Shown: piece after piece, positions 10,087 through 22,800 of the stretch
Layout: the number at the start of each line of letters is the position of its first letter
How positions within the stretch are numbered: position 1 is the first letter of the stretch
Assembly: GCA_015350385.1 (NCBI GenBank)
Contig: WNKI01000002.1
Location: 3,045,447 to 3,109,446 of the forward strand
Reading direction: 5' to 3'
Length of the DNA stretch: 64,000 nt
From: Aculops lycopersici
Taxonomy: Eukaryota > Arthropoda > Arachnida > Trombidiformes > Eriophyidae
Made by a program: the position numbers and the translations under genes
Notes under the pieces: generated by a model
What the model was told of the DNA's origin: nothing
Seen by the model: the letters and a program-made list of their open reading frames with translations, nothing else
The model's database searches: none

Positions 10087-10935
10087 CTAATTGCAGGAGA
10101 CTCCTTGGAATGCCTTAAGAAACTGTATTTTCCCCTCGCTTAAAGTGGGATTTCCCTCGTAGTTCAGACCCACAGAAATTGGTTTTATCTCCACCTTTGG
10201 TCGGGGTGGAGGCTTGGCCTCTTGCTGGACTGGAGTATCGTGCTGCTGTTCAACCGGTTTGCTCTTGACATTCTTCTCGCCAATTATCTTAACACTCGAG
10301 TTGGTGTCATCAGTTTCCTCATCATTATTAGTATCATTATGAGATGGTGCTTCGTCCATACTTCTATTGGCTCGATTCTCCTCAGAATCACTGTGAACAT
10401 CCACCTCATCATCCGAGACATAGCCGTGAGGTACAAAAGTTTTCATGTCAATCTCATAATCATCGAGTGGATCATCGTCGTCCTCGGAATCATCGCCCTT
10501 TAAACTCTCACCGGGACCACCTAAATCCCATTCTGCCTCTGAATCGACATCATAATCAAAGGCATCATTGTCTTGACCGAATGGTTTCCGGCCAGTGACT
10601 AGTTTTGATTTCTTCTGCCACGTTCCATAGTACGGCGGCCGGACATCCTCGCAAAACTGCAACAATCTAGCTCTCATAGATCCGCAAGCTCGTTTCCCGA
10701 TCCGAAATGGCTCATGGCTATGTGATCTGAGGCTTATAAGGTAGTTAGTCACATTCTCTGGTTTGTTATCACTCAATACTTCACTCTCGAACTGTTCCCG
10801 CCTATTTTGAAACTCTTCAACGTGTTGCCTGTTGAGCTTTGGGGCCAATTTTCTGGGATTCTCCTCAGTAATACTTGTTTTTGAGGGCAGCTTGGTGAAG
10901 AAATTAAGCATGGTCACCTTGCTAGGAGTTGCCAT
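10087..10935 (-). CDS. Short CAF-1 large-subunit (p150/CHAF1A)-like protein
   Basis: 282 residues. Central block at about 85-195: RARLLQFCEDVRPPYYGTW, then DYDVDSEAEWD, PGESL, an Asp/Glu run and FVPHGYVSDDE. The CHAF1A acidic (ED) domain has LLQFCENHRPAYWGTW, DYEVDSDEEW, PGESL and FVPHGYLSEDE, so the match is clear. CAF-1 deposits H3-H4 on replicating DNA with PCNA. At the N-terminus, KVTMLNFFTKL has a PIP-box-like spacing (M9, F12, F13; Lys in place of Gln), in the place where CHAF1A has ITRFF after its KER helix. The long charged KER region and the C-terminal winged-helix region are missing, and the protein is about a third of the usual length. The ATG lies in a good CCATGG context. Confidence 0.8.
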   Translation of the reverse strand: MATPSKVTMLNFFTKLPSKTSITEENPRKLAPKLNRQHVEEFQNRREQFESEVLSDNKPENVTNYLISLRSHSHEPFRIGKRACGSMRARLLQFCEDVRPPYYGTWQKKSKLVTGRKPFGQDNDAFDYDVDSEAEWDLGGPGESLKGDDSEDDDDPLDDYEIDMKTFVPHGYVSDDEVDVHSDSEENRANRSMDEAPSHNDTNNDEETDDTNSSVKIIGEKNVKSKPVEQQHDTPVQQEAKPPPRPKVEIKPISVGLNYEGNPTLSEGKIQFLKAFQGVSCN

Positions 10936-11314
10936 GGTGATGGAATAGTTTTAAATATAACAATATCAGAGGAAGAATATAAAATGAGATAAATACATAT
11001 ACATGTATGTTGAGTAACTTCAATGTGTGTAGATAGAAGCTCAGTGAGGTGATAGGAGAAAGCGGCGCCATGCATGTGTTATGACAACAAAGAAAGCGCG
11101 AGCGGCGGTAGACACAGTGGCGAGCCTATTGTAGCCTCATTCGAGAAGCCAAACAAAAAGAGTGACAGATTTTATGGTAATTTTTGGTACCATTCTAAGG
11201 GGTACAGGTATTTTAGTGTAAATTTGGTATGAGAAACGATTTATTCTTATACGTGTAACGACGAAGGTACGCTATTCGCACGCGATGTTATTTTGACTTT
11301 AATTGGCGCGAAAT
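10936..11314. other. Intergenic region between two minus-strand genes
   Basis: 379 bases: upstream region of the CAF-1-like gene and 3' end of the ATP synthase gene. TTTATT at 11240-11245 gives an AATAAA signal on the minus strand, about 70 bases after the ATP synthase stop. No coding frame. Confidence 0.55.
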
Positions 11315-12949
11315 TTAACCCTGAAACGATGCTGAGAAATCTGTAACTATCTTCTTGAGTTTAGCATCGATGGCCTCACTAATCTTACCCTCCTTTGCAA
11401 TAGTATCTAGAACATCTTGGTGCGAGGCCTTCATGTGGGCGAGGAACTCCTTTTCGAACTTGCCGATCTTCGATGGGTCTAACTTGTCGAGGAATCCACG
11501 GACACCAGTGTAAACAACGGCAACTTGATCCTCAATGGCCATGGGTACATATTGGCCTTGTTTCAATAGTTCGGTTAGTCTAACACCACGGTTTAAAAGT
11601 TGTTGAGTAGCAGCATCCAAATCGGATCCGAATTGAGCGAAAGCGGCGACCTCACGGTATTGGGCGAGCTCCAGCTTCATGGATCCAGCCACTTGTTTCA
11701 TTGCTCTAGTTTGGGCAGCTGATCCGACACGGGACACAGAGAGACCGACGTTAATGGCCGGCCTGATACCCTTGTAGAAGAGTTCGGTTTCCAAGAAAAT
11801 TTGTCCGTCAGTAATTGAGATAACGTTAGTTGGGATGTAAGCTGACACATCACCAGCTTGGGTTTCAATGACAGGCAGGGCAGTTAGAGATCCGCCGCCA
11901 AATGACTCGTTCATTTTGGCTGCTCTTTCCAACAAACGCGAGTGCAAGTAGAAGACGTCTCCAGGGTAGGCCTCACGACCTGGCGGTCTACGAAGCAAGA
12001 GTGACATTTGACGATAGGCAACGGCTTGCTTCGACAAGTCGTCGAAGATAATCAGGGCATGGCGGCCATTGTCACGGAAGAACTCTCCCATGGCACAACC
12101 TGAATATGGGGCTAGGTATTGCAGTGGTGCCGCATCGGAAGCTGTGGCCGCAACGACGATGGTGTATTTCATTGCATCGGTATCTGTAAGACGCTTGACA
12201 ATTTGGGCCACAGTGGATCTCTTCTGACCGATAGCCACGTAGATACAGTAGAGCTTCTTCTTCTCGTCGGTTGAGTCGTTAAATCGCTTTTGGTTAATGA
12301 TTGTGTCAATGGCAATAGCTGTCTTTCCAGTTTGACGATCTCCAATAATAAGCTCACGCTGGCCACGACCAATGGGCACAAGACTGTCGACGGCCTTGAC
12401 TCCAGTCAACATAGGTTCTCGGACACTAACACGAGGAATAATACCTGGCGCCTTGACACCAACACGCGCTCTCTTGCCTGACTTGATTGGTCCCTTACCG
12501 TCGATAGGGTTTCCTAGAGCATCAACAACACGGCCCAAAATTTCGTTTCCAATTGGTACGTCGACGATAGCACCAGTTCTCTTGACGATATCACCTTGTT
12601 TAATGAGCTTGTCATTACCAAAGACGACAATACCCACATTGTCGGGTTCCAAGTTCAAAGCCATACCCTTGAGTCCACTGGAGAATTCCACCATCTCCTC
12701 GGCAAGAATGTTCTTCAAGCCATAGACACGCGCGATACCGTCACCGATAGACAAAACACGGCCAGTTTCCTCCAAGTTTGTTGATGATGTTTGACCTAAG
12801 ATACGCTCCTCCAATATTGAGGCCACCTCGCCAGAGCCCATAGCTGCTGGCCTAAGGGCTGAGGTGGCAAAGGTTCTTGTTGCCACTGAACCACATTGAA
12901 CTTTGCCAATGTTGGCCAGTCTAGGTACGAGGCGACTTAACGAAAGCAT
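11315..12949 (-). CDS. ATP5F1A (blw): ATP synthase F1 subunit alpha, mitochondrial
   Basis: 544 residues, full length for the family. The N-terminal 40 or so residues are Arg/Ser/Ala-rich without acidic residues, as in a mitochondrial presequence. Walker A is GDRQTGKTAIAID; the family signature PAINVGLSVSRVGSAAQ and the RPPGREAYPGDVFYLHSRLLERAA block are intact. The alpha subunit forms the F1 hexamer with beta in the mitochondrial matrix; its nucleotide sites are non-catalytic. Single exon. This gene shows few or none of the CAGGTR hexamers that crowd the spineless region. Confidence 0.98.
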   Translation of the reverse strand: MLSLSRLVPRLANIGKVQCGSVATRTFATSALRPAAMGSGEVASILEERILGQTSSTNLEETGRVLSIGDGIARVYGLKNILAEEMVEFSSGLKGMALNLEPDNVGIVVFGNDKLIKQGDIVKRTGAIVDVPIGNEILGRVVDALGNPIDGKGPIKSGKRARVGVKAPGIIPRVSVREPMLTGVKAVDSLVPIGRGQRELIIGDRQTGKTAIAIDTIINQKRFNDSTDEKKKLYCIYVAIGQKRSTVAQIVKRLTDTDAMKYTIVVAATASDAAPLQYLAPYSGCAMGEFFRDNGRHALIIFDDLSKQAVAYRQMSLLLRRPPGREAYPGDVFYLHSRLLERAAKMNESFGGGSLTALPVIETQAGDVSAYIPTNVISITDGQIFLETELFYKGIRPAINVGLSVSRVGSAAQTRAMKQVAGSMKLELAQYREVAAFAQFGSDLDAATQQLLNRGVRLTELLKQGQYVPMAIEDQVAVVYTGVRGFLDKLDPSKIGKFEKEFLAHMKASHQDVLDTIAKEGKISEAIDAKLKKIVTDFSASFQG

Positions 12950-15906
12950 CCTAATTGTTTGTGTAGAATATTATAATGAAAGGGGGTAGTTTCTCACCAA
13001 ATAATAATAGTTTATTATTGTATAAATCTAATAGGGTTGTATAATAATATCATGAATTGGTATAAATTGGTCAAGGAGGATAATAGAATCCAGTCCGCAA
13101 AGGAGAGTGTTTTTGTTGCTTGTGTCTAGGGACAGAGGGAGACGACGCCGCGTCTATGGCCAAAGACATGCAAGCAACGACCTATGAAAAAACTCCGCTT
13201 GCTCGTACATTTTTCCCATTCGCTCACTCGCATAACATGTGAAGCGTGCGGATTGAGCGAGAGAGTCGAAGAGGAGGCAAAGCAAATGGTGAGGCGACCA
13301 TGATACAAAGTAATGCAATTGTGATTGTCTGTGTCTCAATCGCTTTGTGTGCTTTGCCTACAGCGGCTGCCGTAGCATTCGCTTCCATTTGCCTTTGAAG
13401 CTCGTCGCGAACTTTGGGTCGCGTTCAAGGAGACTTCACTAGCGCGCAGCCGCACACTAGATAGCAAGTGAAATAGGTGGCGCGTTATTTAAACGCACGC
13501 GTCTTCTCATTTGATGAGGAAAAGCATAGCGTTCATCTTTTTGCGGTTGGATAGCTAACCCTTTTCTACTACTCTGATTTGCAATGACGTTAACGATCAC
13601 GAGGTAATCTATTTCATTAAACATCGTAGCCGATGGACTCATGATAGGCCGATTTGTGCGTTCGGTCAACGTGATTGTTAAGCTGAGCGAGTTTTAACGA
13701 TGTTCACGACCTTTGCTGCCTTTCTACCTATCGCCTACTCACCTGGACAATCTACAGGTTACATCACTTGTCAAAGCTAAGCGATTCAGTCAAATGAAAG
13801 AGGACAACACTTAATTCCAACCTCATACCTCATGATGATCAATTCATGGGATTCGTCGATCTTCCTGCTCGCCATCTTGGCAACATCAATCACAATTGCA
13901 AAACTATACTCAGCCTCCGACTACTAAGATTGTTCTCAGAGTACCACTATAGTCAACTAAACAAACATTCACACCAGCGTCTATCCCAAAATCCAGAGTT
14001 TAGAATCGTGCCTCCTCGAAAAGAATCAGGATGTTGAGCTCAATGTTTAATTCAAGGCACTAACACCTTTTAGTTCCGGTGAGTTCATTGTTGACATCTT
14101 CTACGGTTTAGAATTTGTTAAATAAAACGAAGGTCAAGCTTGCGAGCAGTTCAAATGTCCCGTTGAGTTTGGCGACTCAAACAAGTTGTCGCTCAGTCTT
14201 AAGGTCTCGAAGGACACGAGGAAAGTTTCCCACCGATGGGATTGTTTATTCAAATGCACAACCAACAACAGGTTTGACTCTTTTGTCTCGCCTTTTCAAT
14301 ATCAATAATGAAGCAGAGGGCTGAGGTTCAGGAGTAGTTTGTATTGGATGAGCAATGGGATCTAACAACAACAACTACAACTATAACAACAGCCGAGCAA
14401 GAGGAAGGGCAGCAGCAACAGCAAGATTACGAGAGGAAACCGGGAGAGACCATTGCAGTAATTAAAAAAGGCTCGATGCCCAGCTCATTCCGTCGTTGGA
14501 GTCGACGGAAGCGTCGAGTTCGCAGAACCATTAAGATGATTTCGAAGGTGCCTTCTTGAAAAACTTGGAAACAGGTTAATAAACTCTTGAAATAACTCGT
14601 GTGAAAATCTTAATAACTTTAAAATAACAATGAGGATGACACACATCGCAAGACTTCCGCAAGGTCAGTGGTTGTTGGTGTCGTTGTTGGCATCTGCTTC
14701 TGTTTGGTCAATACATGTATAAGCGATTTGGACAGGTGTTTTGTTGCAAGAAAAGTCTGCAGGTGTCGCTTTGATCGTTAGCTAACTTGATTACTTCACT
14801 TAGTTAGTCTTTCATCAATTTGACTGGACATAAACCACACGACAAAACAAAACAAAACAAGACAAAACTTTCTCTCCCTCTAGCTCACTATTCCTTCTCG
14901 TGACTTCCGTGGTTGACATTAGGAGTTGGAAAGTAGTGAAACTTTCATCAAGTTTAATTAAAAAACCAGAGGGGAAAGACAAAAACAGCAGCTGCATATT
15001 GAATTGTACAGAAGAAAATGGACCAACTGTTCTTCTGATTAACGTATCACCTAACTGTTTGCCAGCAACAAAGTGACACACGAACAAATCTAATCGCATC
15101 ATCGACGCTTACGATTACACGCGAGTCCATTGGCAATCCGCATTGACGTGCCCTCTCGCCACTCGTTCCCATTGCAAGTCCAGGAAGTCCAATGGTAATC
15201 TGGGCTCGATTTCTTTGCAACAGATAGAAGGGCGTAAAATTTAGACTAAAGGAAGGCGAGGAGTTTGGTTAGGTGGATTGCTGAAAGCAGCAAACTGTAG
15301 CCATTTGCCTTGCGAACTTGAAGGCTAGAGGGGTTCGGTTGTCTTCGTCTTCTTGCTTACCCACTAGTTGGTTGGCTCGGGTCGCATAACTGCCTTACTG
15401 AAGACGGGATAATGTATATTGGCAAGCGAGTTAGTGAGCTGGAAAGTTAGAGAAGCAAAGAGAACAATCCCTTGCGCCGGAGGACTTTTAGTGCAGTGGC
15501 ACCATGTTATCCCCGTAGCTTTTCAACTTGCGGCCTCGCGGGGATTTAAACTGAACGGCGACGACAACGTTAGTGGAGACAGTCCATAGCAAAGTTCCAT
15601 CCATTTGCATACCGTCCATTTGACGACTGACGTGGAAATGACCTGTTGCGTGTAGTACTTACTAGCGATCAAACCGCCCGATTCACACAGACACACATGC
15701 ACAGACAAACGCGGAGTGTGTGTGTTGTGTATGAGACTGACCAAGCTTATTGGAGCTACCTGTTGCACCACCACCACCATCACCATTACTAACTCACACT
15801 TGGTGCTCGCAGGTAAAGTGAGCGGAAGATCTCGGTTGCTCACTTAATGCTCTCCTCCTCTTCTTGGTCATCTAGTTTCATACTATTCGATACTTCTCCT
15901 CCCAGC

Positions 15907-15939
<33 letters not shown>

Positions 15940-16842
15940 GAGGGAGAGCCCTCTTGCTGAGACAACGTCTCCGTCGTTATTCTTCCGCGAGCTGGCGAGA
16001 CAACGAGTCCACTGTTGTTAGGAACCGACTGACGGCCAGTTTCAATGACGGACGACGTCTCAATTGGTTGTGCCGCTTTAACGCCGGAACTAAGACTTTG
16101 GTAGTGGAGCCGCCGTTTGTTGGAACCCGCAGCTTCAATGCCGCCGCCGTGGCGTCGCCAGGTAGCAAAGCTATCAGCAACAGGTAGTGTCCCCCTGCGC
16201 CGAGCGCGTCAAATCGGTCAACGACACAAGCGCCAACGGATAGCTGCTCGTTACGATTGTGTAATGCCATTGCTTGAACCGCGCGGCATTCCAACAACCG
16301 AGAGCCGCGAGAAATGGACTGGCTAGAGCTTCGGCAAACATAACATACTTTTTAACCCGACTTCCCTTGGCAATTGAATGCTCAATGCCAACGAGACCAT
16401 ACCAAACCCTCTCCTCTTTTTCTCCCTCTTCCTCACTTACCTTAGTTGTGTTGCCACCTCTAACACTACTACCGCAACTAATACCACCATCGTCGCCACC
16501 ACCACCTGTGTCTTCCGAGGAGAGAAACCAGTGAACTAGCTGCAAGTGAGCAGACGACTGTCTAACCGACTGACTGACTGACTGACCACAACACACAAAA
16601 TCTTTTTTCAAGTGGCTCTTTCCATTCCTAGTGTTTAGTTTGCATGATATTTGTCTCGAAGCTAGTGCGTGAGATTGTCGTTGTTTGTTGCAGTGAGAAG
16701 ATTTTATAGAGAATAGGGCTAGAAATACAAACACACTAACCAAGTGACAGAGTGAACGCCTCGAGTTCCTCGAAAAAGTCTAAGCGGCTAGTTTTATTTC
16801 TATTTATTTCTCCCTTTGCCTCAGAGCAACGTTGCATTCTAG
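12950..16842. other. Non-coding region between divergent ATP synthase alpha and tenectin-like genes
   Basis: 3.9 kb with no frame I can support; the open frames are compositionally random. It must contain the ATP synthase alpha promoter near 12950-13500 and the promoter and 5' leader of the tenectin-like gene. A (CT)n tract lies at 15909-15939 and short ACTG repeats near 16563-16582. Confidence 0.5.
15909..15939. repeat. (CT)n microsatellite
   Basis: About 15 CT units roughly 0.9 kb upstream of the tenectin-like start, similar to the tract upstream of the tensin-like gene. Confidence 0.9.
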
Positions 16843-19800
16843 ATGATACATGTTCTTCTAGTTGCCCAGTCAACTCTCCAAGCTCAAACCAAGATGACAA
16901 AATTGAAAGATATCTCCAGAGTCAAGAAGAGATTACCTAAGCGGCAAGACACCACAACTACCATCAACATGACACCGTCCCATCATCAGCCACTTCCGGC
17001 GGACGCCGCGGCAGCAACCAATGAAGTTAGAAACCTCAAATACAGGTGGCCTCAAATCAATGTGATCAAGTTATTGGCCTTGTGCCTATGCTTTAATCTT
17101 GCGTTAGTTGCGACATCAATCAACGCTCTAGCAACTGCCCAGGAGCCACCGAGCAACGAACAAGTGGATCCACTGACTGCAGTTGCAAGCTCACCGGCCG
17201 ATCTGCAGCTGACCACTCAATCAAACAGTACCAATGATATCAATCACAACCAAAGCAAACCAAGTTATGAGCTTAGCAATTCAGATCAAAATGCAACGGT
17301 TAAACAGCAACAAGACCCTGCAGCGCGTTACCCAAGTTTGGATGAGAGTAGCGAGGAAAACAATGACGAAGACGAACTACATCCGGCTTTTAATTTCAGC
17401 TTAATGAACGCGGCACACGATAAACTGCAAACCGTTAAGAATTTGCTCGGTCTTCCAAATTCAGATACCCAAACGGCACAGAGTGGCGACCAGCTCTCAA
17501 TGTACGGCGCCGAGAGCGGAAGCAATCACAATCAAATGACATGCATCCACAAGGGGCGCCAGTATCAGCACGGTCAACAGGTGCCCATCGAAGACCAGCC
17601 GTGTTTGAGCTGCACCTGTAAGCGAGCCATATTGCAGTGTTACCTAAGAGTTTGTCCACCAGTTTTATCGGTAGAGGCTCACCGGCGCCAAATGGCAGCC
17701 ACGGCGACCGATGGACAAACTCGCAAGTGTCGTCTGGTCAAGGAGCCGCATCAGTGTTGCCCAACAACCAAGTGTGAGCCAATGGACGGTTCGTCGGATA
17801 GCAAATTCAATTCAACGATGCAAAATCAAAGTCAATACCAAAATCAACAACCAGCGAGAGCCTCAGACTTGAATGTGGTTAGCATTCACTCACACCAACA
17901 AGTGGCCGCAGTTTCCGGTAGTTTCTTGGATGGCAATTACACCAATTTGGCCTCCAGTACGAGGGACGAGCGCTCAGGTAGTGGCCAGCATCAATTAGTG
18001 GCAAACAGGTCAATTAGTGCTGGTCAAGATGGCAATTCAAATGATTTGATGACTCAAGCTTCGCAGGTGACTACTTCCGCTTCAATTTTGAATGATTCGA
18101 GTCAATTGCCAAAGTTGACTGTCATCAATGGGCCAGCTGGACAACGCGACTCTATCCTTCTGATAACCTCAAATCCAAATGGATCCACGGCCACGGCCAG
18201 GCTTCCGGCCAATCCGAGTTCCCAGTTAGCAGTTACAGGTGGTGGCGGTGGCCAATCGAGAGAACAAAATTCGGGTGCAATTTTAGACGCTCTCCTAGAG
18301 GCCGTCTACTCGAGTGCTGCCCAATTGAATGGGTTAAATCTACAGGGTTCCTGTATGATCAATGGCTCGCTTTACATCGAAGGATCCGCCGTAATTCCCG
18401 AGGGCAACGCTCACTGCCAGTACTGCTATTGTATCCGCCAAAAGGTGATGTGCGTTCGACCCAAGTGCCACTTGTATATTTCCGGTTGCAACGCAAAGTA
18501 CGACACAGAGTTTGCTTGCTGTCCAACTAGCTACTCCTGCACGTCCACCCTTTCGGGCAACGAGAATTCCAATGAGCTTGCGGCGGTCGCTGCTCGGGCC
18601 ACCCAAGCTAGCGGCTCCTATCCCCAAAGTCTCCAGGCAAAACTCTCTGCTGCCATCGAGTCGATCTCGCGCATGTCTCAGCATCCGCTTTCCGCTCGGT
18701 CGGCTAGCAGCTCTTCCAATCTCAACTCAAGTCAGGAGTTACCGATGACCGATAGATCAATGGATTCGGGAGTGCAGAGTGGCATTGCAACAGCCACGCC
18801 CCAGAGCCAACGACTCCCAGCCGCAGTGCTGAGCCTGATGGACTCAATTAATCTGAGCACTGAGGACCCGCCGACAGCCAGAACCATGCCGCCACCTACT
18901 ACTATTACCCCGACATCTACAATCACAAGCACGTCAACCTCGACAACAACAACGACAACCACCTCCACAACGACCCCAACTCCAAAGCCATCGACGACGG
19001 CCAATGAGAGTGAGGGCGAGGAGGGCGATGACGAGTCAGAAGAGGAAGGAGGTGAGGGAGGTGAGGAGATTAAGGTGTTGGCGCCGGAAATAACCAGGAA
19101 ACCCACAAAAAAGAGAGTCAGCTTAAACAAAAAGCGTTTGTCAGGCGGTGATGGTGGTCAGCAGGTGGCTGTCAATTCAACTGGCAAAACGGAACAACAA
19201 TCTTCAATTAGCGACTTCCTTGAGCCAATGAACAAATTGGGACCTCTGATGCCAACGCCGGGCACCGGAGTATCGGTTTGTTTGGAAAACGGTAGACAGT
19301 ATGCAATTGGAGAGCAAATACCCACCATTGAAAACTGCAAACACTGCTACTGTGGACCCGAGGGATTGAAGGAGTGTAAAATGATTGAGTGCAGTTTAAA
19401 GATTTCCCACAATTGCGAGCCAGTGATTCCACAGGGCCACTGTTGTCCCATCAGATATGAGTGTCCAGGTAGTGACTCAACGAGTCACCAGTTCAACAAT
19501 CATTCGAGGGCCAACTTCAACGGTCAACAGGTGAGATACAGAAGCGATGACTATCCATTTGGCGAGGCACATCAGTGCAATACTTCAAATTTATCCGGAG
19601 ACTGTGCTCAAAATTCAACAGGAAGTTCAAATCCATCCACAACCACCACCCTTGCCACCCCACTAAACACTGATGTTCCCATTTCTGGCTCAGTGGAGGA
19701 TATCCGAGGATTGAGTGTGTCAAATGACGGAGAACTTCCGGACATTCCATTGATAAAAACTACAAGGTTAGTGGACGAAGACGCTGAGGTTCAACAACAA

Positions 19801-22800
19801 CAACTACAACCACCTGGAAGCTCTAGAAATCTTACAGTTACAACAACGGGTGCCAGTGGAATACCGGATGAGCTAAACAAGTTTATTATGCAAATCAATC
19901 AACTAAACAATGTCAACTTGACAGGTGGCACCAGCCACTTAGGTCCAGATTACACATTTGTCAACACTAATGGCTCGCTAGCTAACCAAACGGAACTGCG
20001 AGCGCAACAACCTGTCTTGGATTTGGGATTCACTCGAGAACCGCTAACAACACCTAGTTTTACAACTACCTTTTCTACGGTGGGAAACGATGTTACCGCT
20101 AATATTAACAACAACCTCGTCGACTATCATAGCGTTCAAGCGCAACCTAACGCTCCACTGATCCCGAAAGGAATGGTTGGAATTCCAAGCATTGAGCCGG
20201 AGCCGGTTCGCGGCGACGACCTGTTGTCGACCACTAATGTTGGAGGAGGCACGCTGACAGGTGGCAGCTCCGTTGAATATAATTTGCCAAATCCAAGCTT
20301 CTCAAGTCAACAAGGCCAACGGGACTCAAGGTCAACCAATGCACATCGAATGATGCCACACTCGATGGCCAATAGCTCGCTGTTGATCGACGAGTTGGCG
20401 AGACCACAAAACTCTTCGTCAATGCTGCTAGATCTTAAAGAAAACGATCAACCTGAACTGGTTACAATGAATCTGTCCGACGATTACATAGACACAGCCG
20501 ACAATTTTAACCTGTCTTTGCCAAGAGGAACCAACAATGATCATCATCATAATCAGCCAACAAGTCGGATAGTTAAACATAGATCAAATGATCAGTTACA
20601 ACCTGCTAGCCTTGCCAGAGAATCGCCTCACCCGATGCCTCATTTGCGACTACTGAATCTCACGAACCTTCCAGCTGCTCGGCCTGCGGTTGTTGATTTT
20701 GATGACGATTTGAGTAACAATACAGTGACACCAGGTAGCTCTCCATTTGCTCACCTGAGCTCGGGGTCCAACAGCGGAAGTGGCGGCGCCCACTCTGCTA
20801 AACCTGGCGATTCTCAACCAGCGGGACCATCTCTAGTCAACCTCAACTCTCCAGAAAACAATTTGAGCTACTCCATTGGCAACTCAAATATGTACAACAA
20901 CGACAGTAATAACAATTCGAGTAACTCACCTGTGTTGGCTAGTAGTCGGGCAACTTCCGGTCTGGACATTGACGAGCCAGGGTCTACACCGCAGCCGCCG
21001 CAACCAACCACAGGCACGCCTATTGGTCTGGACGCCGATCGGTCGCACGAAACGAGTGGCTGGCTCAAGTCGTTACAGAATCGGGTAGCCTCGTTTGGAC
21101 GGCGTCTGGTGGCCTCGTCGCCGGAGGACGGACTTGCAGGTGCGGCAAGCGGTGGATTGAAACACGAGGACAGCGAACCGGAGGTGAGGGAAACTGGAAG
21201 GTCGCAACCGTCCCTGTTGAATCAGCTGATCAGTAGTGTTTTTGAGGAGGTTACCAATAAGAAAGAGGAGAGGAGCAACTTAGTTATGAGACCATTGCAA
21301 AATACAATGACCCCAACACCAACATCAACCACTATTTCGCCCTCAGCAGAGACGATGCCTTCGGTTGTCCCGGACCATCGACAGGTGGCTTCGGGCGAAT
21401 ATGTTAGCATGAATATCAATAGACCCATTCCAGTATCGCCCTACGACGTGAGCTCAGCGGCAAGCTCCTTGCTGCCATCTGGCGAGCCCATCGAGATTAT
21501 CACTGCCGCAGTGCCAAGTGATCCCGAGGTCTTTGGTCCGTTGCAAAGAGGCGAGAGCCAGGGTGTTCAACAGAGACGGGTAGCAACAAGTGATGGCTTG
21601 ATTGAGCTTTCCTCTTCCACATCGCCACCAATTCAAAGTGGTGGTGGTGTGAACACTGCCGCAACTTCATTTTCTAGGAGATCGGATATTGGAGATGTGG
21701 ATGCCGAGTTGAACGAGGAACAGCATCAGCAGGTGGCCATTTCGAACGCAAACAGGCAAGCGCAACAGGTTCACCGACAGGTGGTTAGATTGTACTCGAA
21801 CGTTTCGGCGGCTGACAATAATATTCAAGAGAAAACCAAGTCAAAGTTGACCTGCTACGATCCACTTGCAGGTAGAATTTATCAACAGGGCGAGCATATA
21901 CCCAAGGCGGATCCATGTAAGTCATGCGTTTGCGTTGCGGGCACCGAGTTGTGCCAACAGCGCACCTGTCCCGAGAAGCAAGGCGAGAATTGCAAGGAGG
22001 AACGACAACCCGGCGAGTGTTGTCCCAATTACGTTTGTTTAGGTACAGCAAGCGGAAGTGGTAACAAGATGGTGGTTGATAGTGTGGCCAAGATGCAACA
22101 GCAGCCGCCAACGCGAGCATTGGGACCCGAGCCGGAAATTGGTGGCGGGCGCCTCATTGCCTCTAGCGCCGGCGCTTTCAATAATATACAGCAATCGAAA
22201 AATTTGCAACATGTAGACAACATCAACAACCGCCAAATACCACAGCAACCAAGCCAAAGAGCGATGCACGTCAGCGACCAAATGATGCCATTTCCACAAA
22301 ACCAACCGAGTCAACAAAACCACCAACAGCGAGTTCAGTTCCAGCAACAGCAGCCGCCGCGGCAACAGTTGCTGGGCGGAAGTGATCCAACGATTCGAGT
22401 GAGGGCACCTGTCATCGCTGGGTCCCAGCTACCGCAGCACCCAATTAGAACAAGTGAGCTCAGTGGTATGCTGCCGGCTCATCTGAGATTTCCAAGGCCG
22501 AACTTGATCAATGGCGCAAGTGGCGGCGGCCTCAACCCTCTGGCTACCCAATTGTTATTTCCAAACCAAAACAACAACTCTAATTCCGCCTCCCAAGCCA
22601 ATATTAATTTGCACGGTCAACCAATGCGGCCCGCAAGTTCAGCTAGCCAAAACTTCATGATCCACGGCAATCAATTGTCGCCAATGGGCTGGTTGTCAAA
22701 TGCAAACCACCAGGGACAACATAAAAACTTGGGAAGTAATGCAAACAAGCCCCAAGTTTTGATGCATCCGCAAAGGTTCGTTGCCACTAGTTTTTCAACG

